From Chrysaora quinquecirrha (lineage: Eukaryota; Cnidaria; Scyphozoa; Semaeostomeae; Pelagiidae): 64,000 nucleotides of DNA. The stretch covers positions 1,130,673 to 1,194,672 of the forward strand of contig JACTAT010000024.1 of assembly GCA_014526335.1 (NCBI GenBank), given 5' to 3'. Made by a program: the position numbers and the translations under genes. This document shows positions 36,264 through 47,574 of the stretch, one piece after another; the stretch's first letter is position 1, and every line of letters begins with the position of its first letter. The notes beneath the pieces were generated by a model. The model saw nothing but the letters and a program-made list of their open reading frames with translations, was not told the origin of the DNA and did not search any database.

Positions 36264-36843
36264 TGTAGAGAAAAACCTTCGCCGCTTGTTTTTCTTCTTT
36301 CACTAGTTCACGGAGAATATTTTGTAGAATGGACGCAAAAACGAACGCAGGCTAAAACTATAATTATTTACACTATATACAACTGAACCTTTGAATTTCC
36401 ATACATACGACACACGATCTTCGAACCTTAGCTAAAACAATCTTACGTTAGTAACTTGCTAACAATCTGAACATTCTCTCTTTACTTTCTACCAAAAAAC
36501 TCTCAACTACAAAACAAACTTGAATCTTAATAATAAACTTCCTCCTAAACAATAGTAAATATTAACCAATGAGAATACAGTAATACGGATTAAACAAAAC
36601 ACCTAAGATAATATAATGTGATAAATTAACAAGATTGTATTGATAAACGTCAGTTCCATGCAAATAAGGATTAAAACTACGTGTGAAACCAATATAACAA
36701 ACCGTGTGCAAAACAAGAATAAACAAGCTATAAACAATGCTTCGCCAGATACACCACTGCAACATGCAGCCGCGCTGCCACAAGTACAGCATGCACTGCG
36801 CCGCCGCAAGTAGCTGCGCCGCCCGCATGTAGGTTTCGCGACA
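36264..36843 (-). repeat. BEL 3' LTR (580 bp, intact)
   Basis: On the minus strand it starts TGTCGCGAAACC at 36,843 and ends TCTACA at 36,264. It is followed by the target duplication. Confidence 0.93.
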
Positions 36844-36860
36844 CTCTCCCCCCCCTTGAC

Positions 36861-37250
36861 TCACGATGAGTCAAGCACTAGCCGCGTCTTCCACTCTGCA
36901 TCCGCTGCAGCTGCTCTGACTGGTCTCTTTCGTTCACCATCCAAATTGTCCTTCTCTTTCTCCTTCACATTCCTGTCACTTGTGTCTCTCAATCCGTGCT
37001 CCTCATTCACTTCAGCTACCTTAGCTCTCACTTCAACTTGGTACAATTTCTGTATAGGTCTATTAAGATACTCTGTCCTGCCTTTCGAGCACTGTCGAAC
37101 AGTAGCTCCTCTTACCTCACCATCTTTTCCTTTTATCAGCTTTTCTACTTTTCCCAATTTCCACATGCTCCTTTTTACCTTGTCTTCTTCTACCATAACC
37201 ATATCCCCTTCCTTTATAATCAACTGTCCTTTTGCTTTAGATTTGTGCAT
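36861..37250 (-). pseudogene. BEL pol C-terminal tail (DUF5641-like)
   Basis: After the shift at 37,305 the correct frame reads MHKSKAKGQLIIKEGDMVMVEEDK, WKLGKVEKLIKGKDG and RPIQKLYQVE. This is the usual BEL C-terminal module with its RP-x-x-KLYPLE-like ending, followed by an Arg/Lys/Glu-rich tail. It ends only a few bases before the polypurine tract. Confidence 0.85.
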
Positions 37251-37255
37251 TTCTC

Positions 37256-38011
37256 TTACATCTGTGACATACTCCCTGCGCCACCTGTTCCAAAATGATC
37301 TAAATTTTTGATTAGATACATAAATTTCTTGTTCATACTAGAAACATTTTCATCAATCGTTTCGTCATTAATATTCACAATATGATCTGCAAGTGAAGAC
37401 AATCTCCTCCCAAATATCAAATGGTAAGGAGTCAAAACAGTGTAATCAGATTCCTCATAGATATATGCAAGTGGTCTTGCATTCAAGGTAATCTCGATCT
37501 CTATCAAGGTTGTATTTAATTCATCAAAAGAAAGTTTTGCATACCCCAATACCTTTCTGAGACATCTCTTGACAGAACCAACCATTCTTTCGAAAAATCC
37601 ATCCCACCAGGGGCTTCGTTCCAAATTAAACCGCCACTCTATTCTTCTTGATTCTAGAAATTCCTTCACTGTCTTATCCCTACAAAAAACATCAAGAAAT
37701 TTTACCACAGCTTTAAACGTCTTAGCATTATCTGAAACCATTAATGCTGGCATTCCCCTTCTGGCTGTAAAACGACGCAGACACCTTAGAAATGTTTGTG
37801 TTTTAAGATCTTCTATCAATTCCAAGTGTATTGCTCTGGTATTGCAACAGGAAAACAATGCAATATAGACTTTGGACATATCTCCCTTAACATCCTTCAC
37901 ATATAAAGGACCAGCGAAGTCAACCCCCACTCTACTGAATGGTGGTGCTTCTTTTACCCTGAAGTCAGGCAGAGCTGCCATTGGTGGTGCTTGATACGAA
38001 CGTCCTTCCAT
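37256..38011 (-). pseudogene. BEL integrase catalytic domain
   Basis: Continues from the A8 frameshift in the next frame. GVDFAGPLYVK (first Asp), MVSDNAKTFKA (second Asp) and ERSPWWDGFFERMVG (Glu) give a complete DDE set; LNARPLAYI and LTPYHLIFGRR follow. A second shift in an A5 run at 37,305-37,309 puts the end (NLDHFGTGG onwards) out of frame. Confidence 0.9.
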
Positions 38012-38015
38012 CCTT

Positions 38016-40637
38016 TTACATGTGACACACTTTCTTATGATTTTTTTTCACAAATTGTCTCCCTTGAGTAATCCAAAACCTTGACCTTACTTCACCAAGA
38101 GTTGATCTAAGGCCGTCATGATGTACCCTATTATGGCATTCTAACACAATCAATTCAGTAAACTTGTGATCTTTAGATAAAATAACCGGATACTCAGCTT
38201 CAACATTCAAGTCTGAATTCTCCAAACGTCCAGTGCACTTCAAAACTCCATTTTCTTCAATTACTCCAAGTTGCCTTTTCACTTTCTCAAATTTCGAGTC
38301 ACCAAGCAACATATTCTGAGCTCCTTTTATCCAAACTTTCTCTGCTTCATTGATTTCTTGTGCACCAATACTACCAATTTTTATCTGACCAGAATTTTTC
38401 TTCACTCTTAAATTGTGAATGAAACGCAAAACAAGGGCAGTTATTCTAAGAACTTTAGATAATGAACTGTACTTACGTATATCCACAATTTCATCAACCC
38501 CAATAGGTTGAGTTGCAACAGTTGCCAAACATACTGTTTTTCTTTTTTCCACTAAAGCCTCTTCTGGTTCTTCTAATGCAAGAGTGCATGGCCATTCTGA
38601 CTTTTCTTGAACTAACCAACTAGGACCGTTCCACCACAACTTGCTATTATTCAGTTTAGTTGCCGTAACACCTCTGGACCCCAGATCAGCAGGGTTATCA
38701 GAACCTGGGCAGTGTTTCCAACTTTCTTTTTTAGCAATCTCTAGGATTTCATTAACACGGTGTTTTACGAATTGCTTCCATTCGTTCTGATTGTTTATCC
38801 AGTACAATGCGCATTTGCTATCAAGCCAATAGTGAACACTGTCAATATTTACCTGCGAACTAAGAGCTTTCAAAACAACATCAATCAACGAAGCAAGAAT
38901 CTTAGCAGACATAAGTTCGAGTCTAGGGATACTCAACTTTTTGAGAGGTGCAACCCTAGTCTTGGCACAAATAAGTCTGCTGTAGGTACCCTTTGTCGTC
39001 CTACACACGAGGTAAATCATGTCACAATATGCCTTCTGGCTTGCATCTGCAAAGCCATGTAATTCAGTACTTAAAATCTTACCTGCATTGTCTTCATACA
39101 AACATCTTGGTAGAGTAATACTCCCCACTGAATTCAAATCTGCAACCCAAGCATCCCATCTTGTCATTTTGTCTGCTGGAATCTCATCATCCCAACCAAT
39201 CTTTTCTAAACAAAGCTCCTGAAACAAAACTTTGGCAGAAACTGTAACTGGGCTCACTATCCCAAGGGGATCAAATAATTTTGCAAGGCTACTCAAGATT
39301 TTACGTTTAGTTACCCTATGATCATTATCACTGCTCACCATTCTCTTCATATTAAACTCAAATTCATCTTTCTTATTATCCCATGCTATTCCTAATACTT
39401 TTGTCTTTCCAAGACTGCTGACATTTGCACCAAGTGTTTCTTGTGCATATGAAGCTTCATTTTTTCCGGTAGTCTTCTGCAGGTCATTTGTACTTCGTTC
39501 TACTTTCTGAATGTGCTCTGCAACTTTCTGACTGTTAGTTTTCCATTTCCTGAACTCAAATCCACCTTGCAATAATCTCTCTTTGGCCTTCTTATACAAC
39601 TCTAACACATCACTTTCATTCTTACCTCCTGTTGCCAAGTCATCAACATAAAATCCTCTTCTTAGTTTGTCTGCAAACTCTGGATCTTCTTCCTCAAACT
39701 GATCAATATGATATCTCAAAACTGCATTGAGCAAAAATGGAGAACAATTTACTCCAAAAACAACACGGGTAAATCTGTATACAACAATAGATATTTCATC
39801 AGCATTCACATCTTTCACCCAGAGAAAGCGTAAACAATCTCTATCTGAACAATCTATTTCGATATTAAGAAAAGCTTTTGTAATGTCTCCAACAAGTGCA
39901 TACTTATGTTCTCTAAAACGAACCAATAAATCAAATAACAGGGGTGTCATGGGTGGCCCTATATGCAAGCAGTCGTTTAAGGATGTGCCCCCTTTCTTGT
40001 CTTTGCAAGAAGCATCATACACAACCCTTACCTTTGTTGTTTCTGCATCTGCACGTACAACAGCTTGATGAGGCAGATAATGCACTTTATCACAACTTTC
40101 TAAATCCGTGACCTCTTCAATCACTCCATTTTCCAACTGTTCTTTGATAATTGCATCATATTCTGCAAGAATCTCAGGAGTCTTCTTCAACTTTTCTAAC
40201 TGACTCTCCAACCTAGAATAACTATTTGAATAATTGGAAGGCAAAGGTTTGTGAGCTGTCTTCCAGGGCAACTTTGTTGAATACCTCTCACCATTGAACT
40301 TAATATTGTCAATAACCTCAGAATGGACTTCATTTTGCTCCCTGATTCCTATGCTGTCCAAATCCCATAATCTTTGTACATCTGCATGAAAATTTTGCTC
40401 TTTGGTCATTAACAAATTAACGTTAACTTTCTGCACAGAATTAATTTGCTTACCTTTAATGTTCAGTGGGCCTGACAGTACCCAACCCAATGTAGTCTCT
40501 ACTGCTACTGGTTGATGTGGCTCCCCCCGTCTAGTGTCACCTTCTTGGAAGCACCATAAGTAATCAGAGCCAATCAAAATGTCCACAATCAATGAATCCT
40601 CAGTCCTGCAAATATCTGAAAACTGCAAATCATTCAA
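38016..40637 (-). pseudogene. BEL reverse transcriptase, RNase H and start of integrase
   Basis: 873 codons in the same frame as the protease. Protease end: VDILIGSDYLW. RT: KVRVVYDASCKDKKGGTSLND, YALVGDITKAFLNI and the catalytic FYVDDLATGG, intact. RNase H-like: ELHGFADASQKAY, LELMSAKILA, YWLDSKCALYWI and GSDNPADLGSRG. It then enters the integrase zinc-binding region (ECHNRVHHDGLRSTLGEVRSRFWI) and loses frame in an A8 run at 38,041-38,048 (minus strand), just before the CVTCK zinc-binding cysteines. RT and RNase H residues look functional. Confidence 0.92.
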
Positions 40638-40643
40638 ATGCTT

Positions 40644-41342
40644 TTAATTATCTTTGACATTCTCTATATGCATGTTATCTATGCTACCAATATTATCAAC
40701 AACATAGGCCTTAATATCTACAGCCTTCTTTCCTTTATCTTTCACATTCTGTATACTTAAGTTAGCAATATACCTACATTCTAGCTTAGCCTCACTGTCT
40801 CCAAAGGCTTTCACTTCAAGTTTCTCTCCTTCCACAACTCTGGCATTCATGTCCTCCACTACCCTAGAGGTAACAAAGGACCTTTGACTCCCACTGTCAA
40901 ACATCGCTCGTTCATTCCTTCCATGCACAAGAGCCTGAGCAGTCTGCAAGGCCACACTCCCACCACAACCTACACTTGCAACGCAAGGCATGGCACTAGC
41001 GCTTTGCAATTCTGCTGGCAACGGTGTAGCTGGCTGAGCTTTGTCTTCACCTGTGGAAGGAATTTCATTACATAATGATGTATGGTGCTTACTTTTACAC
41101 AAACTACATAACTTCTCACTTCTACACTCAAAGGCACGGTGCCCTTTCTTTAAACAGATAAAACAACGAGAATATTTCTTAACGATTTTCTTACGTTCAT
41201 TGATGTCCTTCACCTTTTCACAATCGGTTTCTTCATGCGTTCCAAGACAGAAGGCACACTTCTTCTCTCCTCTTTGGCTTGTAACTGTGGTCAGAGCACT
41301 TGCTGTTCTGAGATTCTGATTTCCAATTCTGGGTTGTTGCAT
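40644..41342 (-). pseudogene. BEL zinc knuckles and aspartic protease
   Basis: Zinc knuckles CAFCLGTHEETDC, CFICLKKGHRAFEC and CSLCKSKHHTSLC are followed by the retropepsin-like active site AMFDSGSQRSF. The frame is that of pol, but TAA at 40,644-40,646 interrupts it. The codons after the stop continue the protease tail and lead into pol. Upstream it is open to join gag only by a one-base shift. Confidence 0.85.
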
Positions 41343-42384
41343 CCTTGTGGCTAATTTTGCTGTGTTCCTCTTGATCTCCTCTTCTTGCCATTTTCATAAT
41401 GGGCATTCGATTATCTCTAAGCTCTAGCTCCTCCTTGTAGACTTCCAAAAGATCTTTCATGTTCCAATCTAGATGTCCCTCGCGACTTCTTATCATGCTG
41501 AGTTTAAACATTTCAGGCAACTTCTCCATTATCACAGGCACCACAATACACGAATATGTTTCCATGTCAACATTCAAGGCCTCGAGCTCACGAATGTGAG
41601 TCTCGATATGGTCATACAGCTGCCTCAATCGGTCAACATTTTTCTCGCTGAACACAGGGTTTGCACTCAAGAGTTCGTTGATGTGTGACCTCTTTATAAT
41701 AGCCGGTTTCGCAAATCTTTGATTTAGAAGCTCCACAGCCGATTTATAATTTGCAGTAGTTAAAGAAAATCCAGCAATAACATTTTTTGCTGGCTCTTCC
41801 AACAAGGACCTTAAGTAGGAAAACTTGTCGACCTCAGCAAGATCATCGTTTGTATCTACGGTACTTGGGAACATGTCCCAAAATTCTTGCCAATCATATG
41901 GCTTACCTGAAAACTTCTTGATTTCCAACTTTGGCAATTTAGCCTTTACTTTTTTCCTTGAAGTTGGAGATGCTTCTTTTCTGCCGCTGCTTTCATTCGA
42001 TATAGCTGATTGAATGGACTCGTTTGATGCCGTTCTACTTCGCAAACTTCGCACAGTTCCTTGTTCCTGACCTTCTTCTTCAACAAATTCCTCTACAGCG
42101 AGAAGTGCAGTATTTCCTTTCGTTCTAAATTCACTGGATTCATTAACCTCTATTACACAGGCTTGCTCGTTGTCTTCTCCATCTTCAGCACTCATCAGCT
42201 CCAAAATTTCATCGTCCAAACTTTCCAATTTCTCTAATTTGCTGCTCAATTCTTTTTGAAGGACTTTCAAAGTCTTCCTGTCGGGACTTCTTCCAGCTAA
42301 CAGCTCGTTGATCTGATTTGAAATTCTCGTGACGACTCCTCTATGACCTGCTCGAATTCGTTTCTTTCTTCCAATTTCTTCCAT
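41233..42384 (-). pseudogene. BEL gag (DUF1759-type)
   Basis: The start is the ATG at 42,384 (MEEIGRKKRIRAG), just after the primer-binding site; the frame is open upstream into the LTR but has no better ATG. An N-terminal coiled segment is followed by the conserved gag core KLEIKKFSGKPYDWQEFWDMF, LRSLLEEPAKN and KRSHINELL, matching the BEL DUF1759 region. The zinc-knuckle part is in another frame: near an A4 run at 41,391-41,394 the correct frame shifts by one base, so residues after about KMARRGD are out of frame. This could be a mutation or a +1 frameshift site. The gag-frame tail to 41,233 overlaps the next frame. Confidence 0.85.
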
Positions 42385-42422
42385 TTTATACTCAAATATA
42401 TCCGTTAGTTCGGTGGACCAAT

Positions 42423-42781
42423 TGTAGAGAAAAACCTTCGCCGCTTGTTTTTCTTCTTTCACTAGTTCACGGAGAATATTTTGTAGAATGGACACAAAAA
42501 CGAACGCAGGCTAAAACTATAATTATTTACACTATATACAACTGAACCTTTGAATTTCCATACATACGACACACGATCTTCGAATCTTAGTTAAAACAAT
42601 CTTACGTTAGTAACTTTCTAACAATCTGAACATTCTCTCTTTACTTTCTACCAAAAAACTCTCAACTACAAAACAAACTTGAATCTTAATAATAAACTTC
42701 CTCCTAAACAATAGTAAATATTAACCAATGAGAATACAGTAATACGGATTAAACAAAACACCTAAGATACTATAATGTGAT
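42423..42781 (-). repeat. BEL 5' LTR, gag-proximal piece (359 bp)
   Basis: Matches 36,264-36,622 with five substitutions. It stops at GTGAT, where a foreign 3.8 kb sequence begins. Confidence 0.93.
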
Positions 42782-43019
42782 TAATTTCTTGCAAAATCTT
42801 GTGCTTTATTCGAGATACGAAGATACCCCAAGAATTAGTGAGACATAAATGAAACCATTGAGACTTCAATAAGAGAAAACATGAATTTAGGCCATTCAAG
42901 CATTATAAACATCAAACTGTAATGTAAATGGGTCAACGTGGAAACGCAACGGGGGGCTGGCATGCTTTGTAATAATATTAAAGAAAGGCTTTTTCTGGCG
43001 TATGAGTGGCCAATCATGA

Positions 43020-43500
43020 CCCTTGATAAGTTTTTGCCCAGAGGGCTGGCACGCAGTCCCCCTGTTAGTAAGAAATTTTAGACCCACAAAAGTGTGGCCT
43101 AGATCCTGAATATTTTTTCAGTGACCTCGTTTTTGCCCAGAAGGCTGGCAAGCAGTCCTCCTGCAAGATAAATTTCAGGTCCATCGAAGGGTGGCCTAGG
43201 TCCTGAATATGTTTCAGTGACCCAAAGTTTTTGCCCAGAAGGCTGGCAAAGCAGTCCTCCTGCAAGATAGATTTCAGGCCCACCGAAGTATGGCCTAGGT
43301 CCTGAATATTTCCAGTGACCCAAAGTTTTTGCCCAGAAGGCTGGCAAGCAGTCCTCCTGCAAGATAAATTTCAGGCCCACCGAAGTATGGCCTAGGTCCT
43401 GAATATTTCCAGTGACCCAAGTTTTTGCCCAGAAGGCTGGCAAAAGCAGTCCTTCTGCAATAGAAATTTTAGGCCTTGTGATTATGGCCTAGGTCATGAA
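43020..43500 (+). repeat. ~97-106-bp tandem repeat, five units
   Basis: TTTTTGCCCAGAAGGCTGGCA recurs at about 43,027, 43,131, 43,229, 43,326 and 43,424. Each is followed by AGCAGTCCTCCTGCAAGATA-like and GGCCTAGGTCCTGAATAT-like segments. Units differ by small changes. Confidence 0.9.
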
Positions 43501-46500
43501 TCTTGCTAAGTGGCCTTCATTTGTACGGAAAGACACCGGATCATCGATACATTTGTGAATTATGCCGAGTATATGGGCATTTCTGCCTCCGAGCAGGAGC
43601 CAGCCGCCACAAATTGCGTACCACGCGATTCCCCATATACGAGCGCGAGAGGATATTGACCGCTACAATCGTCTTATTGTTTTAGGGACTTGTTAGCATG
43701 AGTGCGAATATGGCGTTCATAACAATTGGCTGTCCATCGGTCAATGGTCTTAGCATAGAGTTGGGTCTTAGCTACATTGGGTATCCTTTCATAACAGCTG
43801 AGGTAGCAGTGCAAATTCTGAAATTTTGGCCGGTTAGAGGTTGACATAGTGTCCCCCGGGTAAAATGTTGCTATTTACTAGTAAGACAATGAGTGATAGA
43901 TATGTGTAACAACCTTCTGCTAGATATCTCAATTGCTCACCTTAATATATATGGTGAACAAGAGTAGTAATAAAATGGGTGCTTCACACGCTAGCACCCC
44001 GTGTTCTGGATAAAAAGAGGGGTTTAAGTAGGGTAAGGTTGGGGGTCACAACACGCCCCGCATTGACGGGGAACTTCTTTTAATCGCCTTGCCTACGAAA
44101 AGAATTTTGTTAACGTACTGAGTGATGGGGCATTTTCCATGTAAACCCCTAGTCCTGCCCCCGTACTGAGGGAAGTGGGTCCCGCAAGTCTTTTAACCTG
44201 GATGGAAGGAGCTAAAATTTCTGATCGAATGCTCTCCCCAATCCCCATGAATTTGTACGCCATTGGTGAATAATGCTGGTTTATGTTTCAATTAGGGCAT
44301 GCATCGAAATTTCCTTTACGGGTCTTATCGTTCATTTTTCCCCACCACTGAAAAGACCATAGCAAACACCCTGTGCCTACGCACTACCTTTTAACGGAAA
44401 GTGTTATAGACCTGCAACAAATTTTCTGAAAATTGACTGAGATTTTTTTTTTTTTTTTTTTTTTAAACCATGCCTGATATTTCAATTTTTTTTTTTCATG
44501 CTTGCTTGAGTCGAAATTTAAAATTGTGTTATGTTGTTCGTGTTATTGTTGTTTAAGCAAAACAGTAAAGAATCAACTCATAACATTTCTGCTGCTATTT
44601 CGTTTATATAGCAAAAACTGCATGAACTTAAGATGGTAGCTGCCAAATAAATGGACCTGTTAAGAGAAATAAATCATTAAAATCACCCACGTCCCTAGAC
44701 GAAAATTGCATCCATAGAATGTTTTCACTTCACTGTTCATTTTGAATTAATCTTAGTTGTTTCAATATTGTTAAATTGCCGAAAACGTTGAAATGTACCT
44801 GTAAAACCGATTCTGCTCTCTCCTGCCACGAGTAGTATTAAAATCACATTCATCGAAAAATTGTATAAAAAAGAAATTTTAATATTTAAGTCACTTGTTA
44901 TATGCAAACTTCCAATTCTCTCATTCAGTTCACCAGATAGCAAGTTTTCCATCCCTCCTTTCAAGGCTTGTCTTGAGGACATAGTTGTCTTGTACAGCAC
45001 CGTGAGCCCGTGACGTACCATAGATCTTCAAACCCAAGGAGACCAACGGATTGAGAGGACCAGGCACCCACCATCCATCAACAACATTCTGAATCCACTA
45101 GCTAGTCCAATTTTTCTGGTCGTCAAGCGATCATGGCCAAGTCGCTGTTCATCGATGACGATATTCCAAAGAAGTTACATACGAAAGAACAACAGATTAA
45201 TTAGTACGGGTAACCTAATTTGGTGAAAATGTTTTAGGCGTGATGTAAGCAAAATCGGGATTTTATGCTTTGTCCTTATCCGGGCTGAAATTTGGGATCA
45301 ACCTAACGGTATCTACATAGTGTCAATAAACAGGAGATAAATGTTATGAAAATCACTACCTGAAACATAAAGTTTGTACGTATTGCTATCTGTTGTACAT
45401 TATCGGGAAAAGATTAGATTCTAGATTCCCTCAGATTCTGAAAACTTTTTGGTTTGACAGATAGAGCTTGCTGACAAGAGGGGAGGGGGATGTAAGGCCA
45501 GAAAAGCTGATTGAGTTGATTTGTTTTTGTTTGCAAGCCATTGTTACCGATCAGAAAACTAGTTAAATAGTACAATTACAAGAGAATTTAGACTGATCCA
45601 GCACGTAACGTTCTAGAAAGCAAATAAAAGCTAAACTCACCGCACCACTGTGGTTTTCATTGGGAACCGCCCATCACCCAATACTGTGCATTTCTATCTT
45701 CGTGAAGGTGATTTCTCCCATCCAAGGTGACGCATGATATGGTATCTCACAAAACCAGATTTCAAGCATTGCATTGGGGTTCCCCCTCTTTCGTCTTCTA
45801 GCCTCTTCCATCTTGTCTTTTCCCTTCTTTCCGAAACCACCAGCTCTTGCGTGAATAGTCCATCTCAACAACCGTACATCATTATTTGTCATATTTGATC
45901 TTTGCCAATCCTAGTCGTGTTCTCCGTTGTGAAAAAGCTCGAAAAAGTCAGTCCCTTGCTTGCTGTATGCTGTTTACTTTATGCCCATAACAAGATAGAT
46001 TTTTATCAAACGTCTTTACTTCCCCAGAGTCAAGTTGATGTTGGGCAGAACCAATCAAGGATCGAACGAAATTTCTTTGCAATTTAAGAACGTTTGCCAG
46101 AACGAAGTGCATGAATACTTTGGGGAAAACAGCTTTTTAAAGAAATGGGCGTTGGGAGTTAAAAACCTCGTGATTACCTTCTAACTACTGATTGGTCATT
46201 GCAAGCTCTTGAAGAAGGATACGTTTGCTGATTGGTTGCTTTTATAAGGTTTCATTCATTTGGGTTTCCCATCTTGTTTTTCTTCGGGACTAGGTGTTGA
46301 TTCCTTTTGGCGTTATAATTGACAGCCGTGCTTTTTACACTACCTTGTTATTGACGAAAGCACGCAGGCCTTGAAAAACCCGAGTGAAGTACCAAATTAT
46401 CTGCGGACAATTGGCGCCATCTCGATGGCAAGTTGAGGGGTTTTCAGAGAACTTGTTGCATTTTGATTAACTATGGGCCCTTAAGAATTTAGCCTAATTA

Positions 46501-46540
46501 TAGCCTCGATTTGATAACGGGGTGATCACTACGATTTTTC
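43501..46540. other. Interior of the 3.8 kb insertion, no gene
   Basis: Open frames at 43,503-43,685, 44,737-45,021, 45,674-45,892 and 45,902-46,087 are short and show no motif. I see no coding or RNA gene signal. Confidence 0.5.
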
Positions 46541-46577
46541 TGCAAAATTAACCTGATTCATAGGGAATGAATCCTAA

Positions 46578-46800
46578 ATAAATTAACAAGATTGTATTGA
46601 TAAACGTCAGTTCCATGCAAATAAGGATTAAAACTACGTGTGAAACCAATATAACAAACCGTGTGCAAAACAAGAATAAACAAGCTATAAACAATGCTTC
46701 GCCAGATACACCACTGCAACATGCAGCCGCGCTGCCGCAAGTACAGCATGCACTGCGCCGCCGCAAGTAGCTGCGCCGCCCGCATGTAGGTTTCGCGACA
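46578..46800 (-). repeat. BEL 5' LTR, distal piece (223 bp)
   Basis: Matches 36,621-36,843 with one substitution. The two pieces overlap by the dinucleotide AT, so the insertion duplicated or reused 2 bp. Confidence 0.93.
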
Positions 46801-46805
46801 ATACA

Positions 46806-46955
46806 CGAATATGTATGGAGGAAACATTGAGTCGCTCGGACGAATCGGAACCAGAAAACAATGAACCCGAAGAAAATAATCGCAGATATCCACTTCGCCA
46901 ACGCCGACACAGAGTCGTCGAAGGAGGCATTCGTTGGGACGCTATACGCGATTAA
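46806..46955 (+). pseudogene. Gypsy pol C-terminus, right half
   Basis: Directly after the second copy of the target duplication (ATACA, 46,801-46,805), the frame of the left half continues for 49 codons (Glu/Asn-rich, then RRYPLRQRRHR and RWDAIRD) and ends at TAA 46,953. This ending is typical for Gypsy polyproteins and shows that the two halves were one gene before the BEL element inserted. Confidence 0.8.
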
Positions 46956-47185
46956 CACTTAATTCACGCTTTATTTAGCTTAACTTTTGACATTAATTAA
47001 TGAGGTGGGGAGGAATGCTGGGGGTTTATTTACCCCCGTCTCCCTTCAAGTCTTAGTATCTTATATTCTCTTGTTTTGTTGGCCTAGGCAATTCGTTTGT
47101 AGTCGTTATAATAACATGTCGCCATAAAGGAATATCTCTTCGAGTGTACCTTCGGTAACACCAGAGTCTTCCATTCAAGGTGACG
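46956..47185 (+). other. Gypsy 3' untranslated region and possible 3' LTR
   Basis: A purine-rich stretch (GAGGTGGGGAGGAA, about 47,000-47,013) like a polypurine tract is followed by TGCTGGGGGTTTATT, a possible LTR start. GGTAACA near 47,154-47,160 could be the LTR end. No second LTR copy is available in the window, so borders are tentative. Confidence 0.4.
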
Positions 47186-47574
47186 AATCACGACTAGATA
47201 TTGCTGCAAGGGGGTTCTGGCAACGTGGTCAAAAGCATTCTTTGACGTAAGAATTTTTAATCCATTCGCTCCTAGTCACGTTAACCAGGGCCTATCAAAA
47301 GTTTTTGTCAACAACGAAAAACAAAAAAAGAGATTCTACCACAAACTTGTGATTGAAGTAGAACACGGGTCTTTCGCACCCCTTGTTTTTTCTTCTCATG
47401 GAGGCTGCAGCCCTGAGACAGAAAGATTTATTAAGAAACTTGGCCGCAGAATAGCTGTCAAACAGCAAACAGAACTAAGCTTGGTCATGAGCTGGTTAAG
47501 GGCAAAGTTCTGTTTCACTCTTAAGATCAGCCATACTTTGCATAAGAGGCTCAAGAACAATTAAGAAGTTAGAC
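47186..47574 (+). pseudogene. Remnant of an RT-associated C-terminal domain (intronless invertebrate retroelement)
   Basis: Reading from about 47,186: SRLDIAARGFWQRG, then a one-base shift near 47,232, then FFDVRIFNPFAPSH and, from 47,349, VIEVEHGSFAPLVFSSHGGCSPET to LRAKFCFTL. From memory this motif series (DIAA-GFW, FDVRVFNPFA, EHG-F-PLVF--GG, W-R---SFAL) is the C-terminal domain found after reverse transcriptases in many cnidarian and other invertebrate repeat proteins. Only this end survives. It lies immediately after the presumed Gypsy LTR. Confidence 0.55.

Larger units (their letters stand above)
42782..46577. mobile_element. 3.8 kb insertion of unknown class inside the BEL 5' LTR
   Basis: Foreign to the LTR. 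It starts TAATTTCTTGC and ends GAATGAATCCTAA. The last 25 bp contain a perfect 7-bp hairpin (GATTCAT AGGGA ATGAATC) next to CTAAA, and the LTR junction shares only AT. This recalls Helitron-like ends (3' hairpin, CTRR, AT target), but the hairpin is closer to the end than usual and the 5' TC is absent. There are no inverted terminal repeats and no open frame of substance, so it would be non-autonomous. Its interior has roughly 100-bp tandem repeats (43,020-43,500), a T22 tract (44,443-44,464) and otherwise unique AT-rich sequence. Confidence 0.6.
36264..46800 (-). mobile_element. Complete BEL/Pao LTR retrotransposon, minus strand
   Basis: Two 580-bp LTRs (TG...CA) enclose gag, zinc knuckles, protease, RT, RNase H and integrase in the standard BEL order on the minus strand. 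The flanking 5-bp target duplication is ATACA (36,259-36,263 and 46,801-46,805). The polypurine tract (AAGGGGGGGGAGAG, minus strand of 36,844-36,857) abuts the 3' LTR. A primer-binding-site candidate starting TGGTCCACC lies 2 nt from the 5' LTR (42,402-42,420). The 5' LTR is interrupted by a 3.8 kb insertion at 42,782-46,577; without it the element is about 6.74 kb. LTR copies differ at about six positions, roughly 1%. Coding lesions are listed under the individual parts. Confidence 0.95.

Noticed and set aside
42782..42810. Terminal inverted repeats on the 3.8 kb insertion (TTAATTTCTTGCAAAA against TTAATTTTGCAGAAAA)
   Set aside because: The match is weak, needs gaps and is not at the exact right end.
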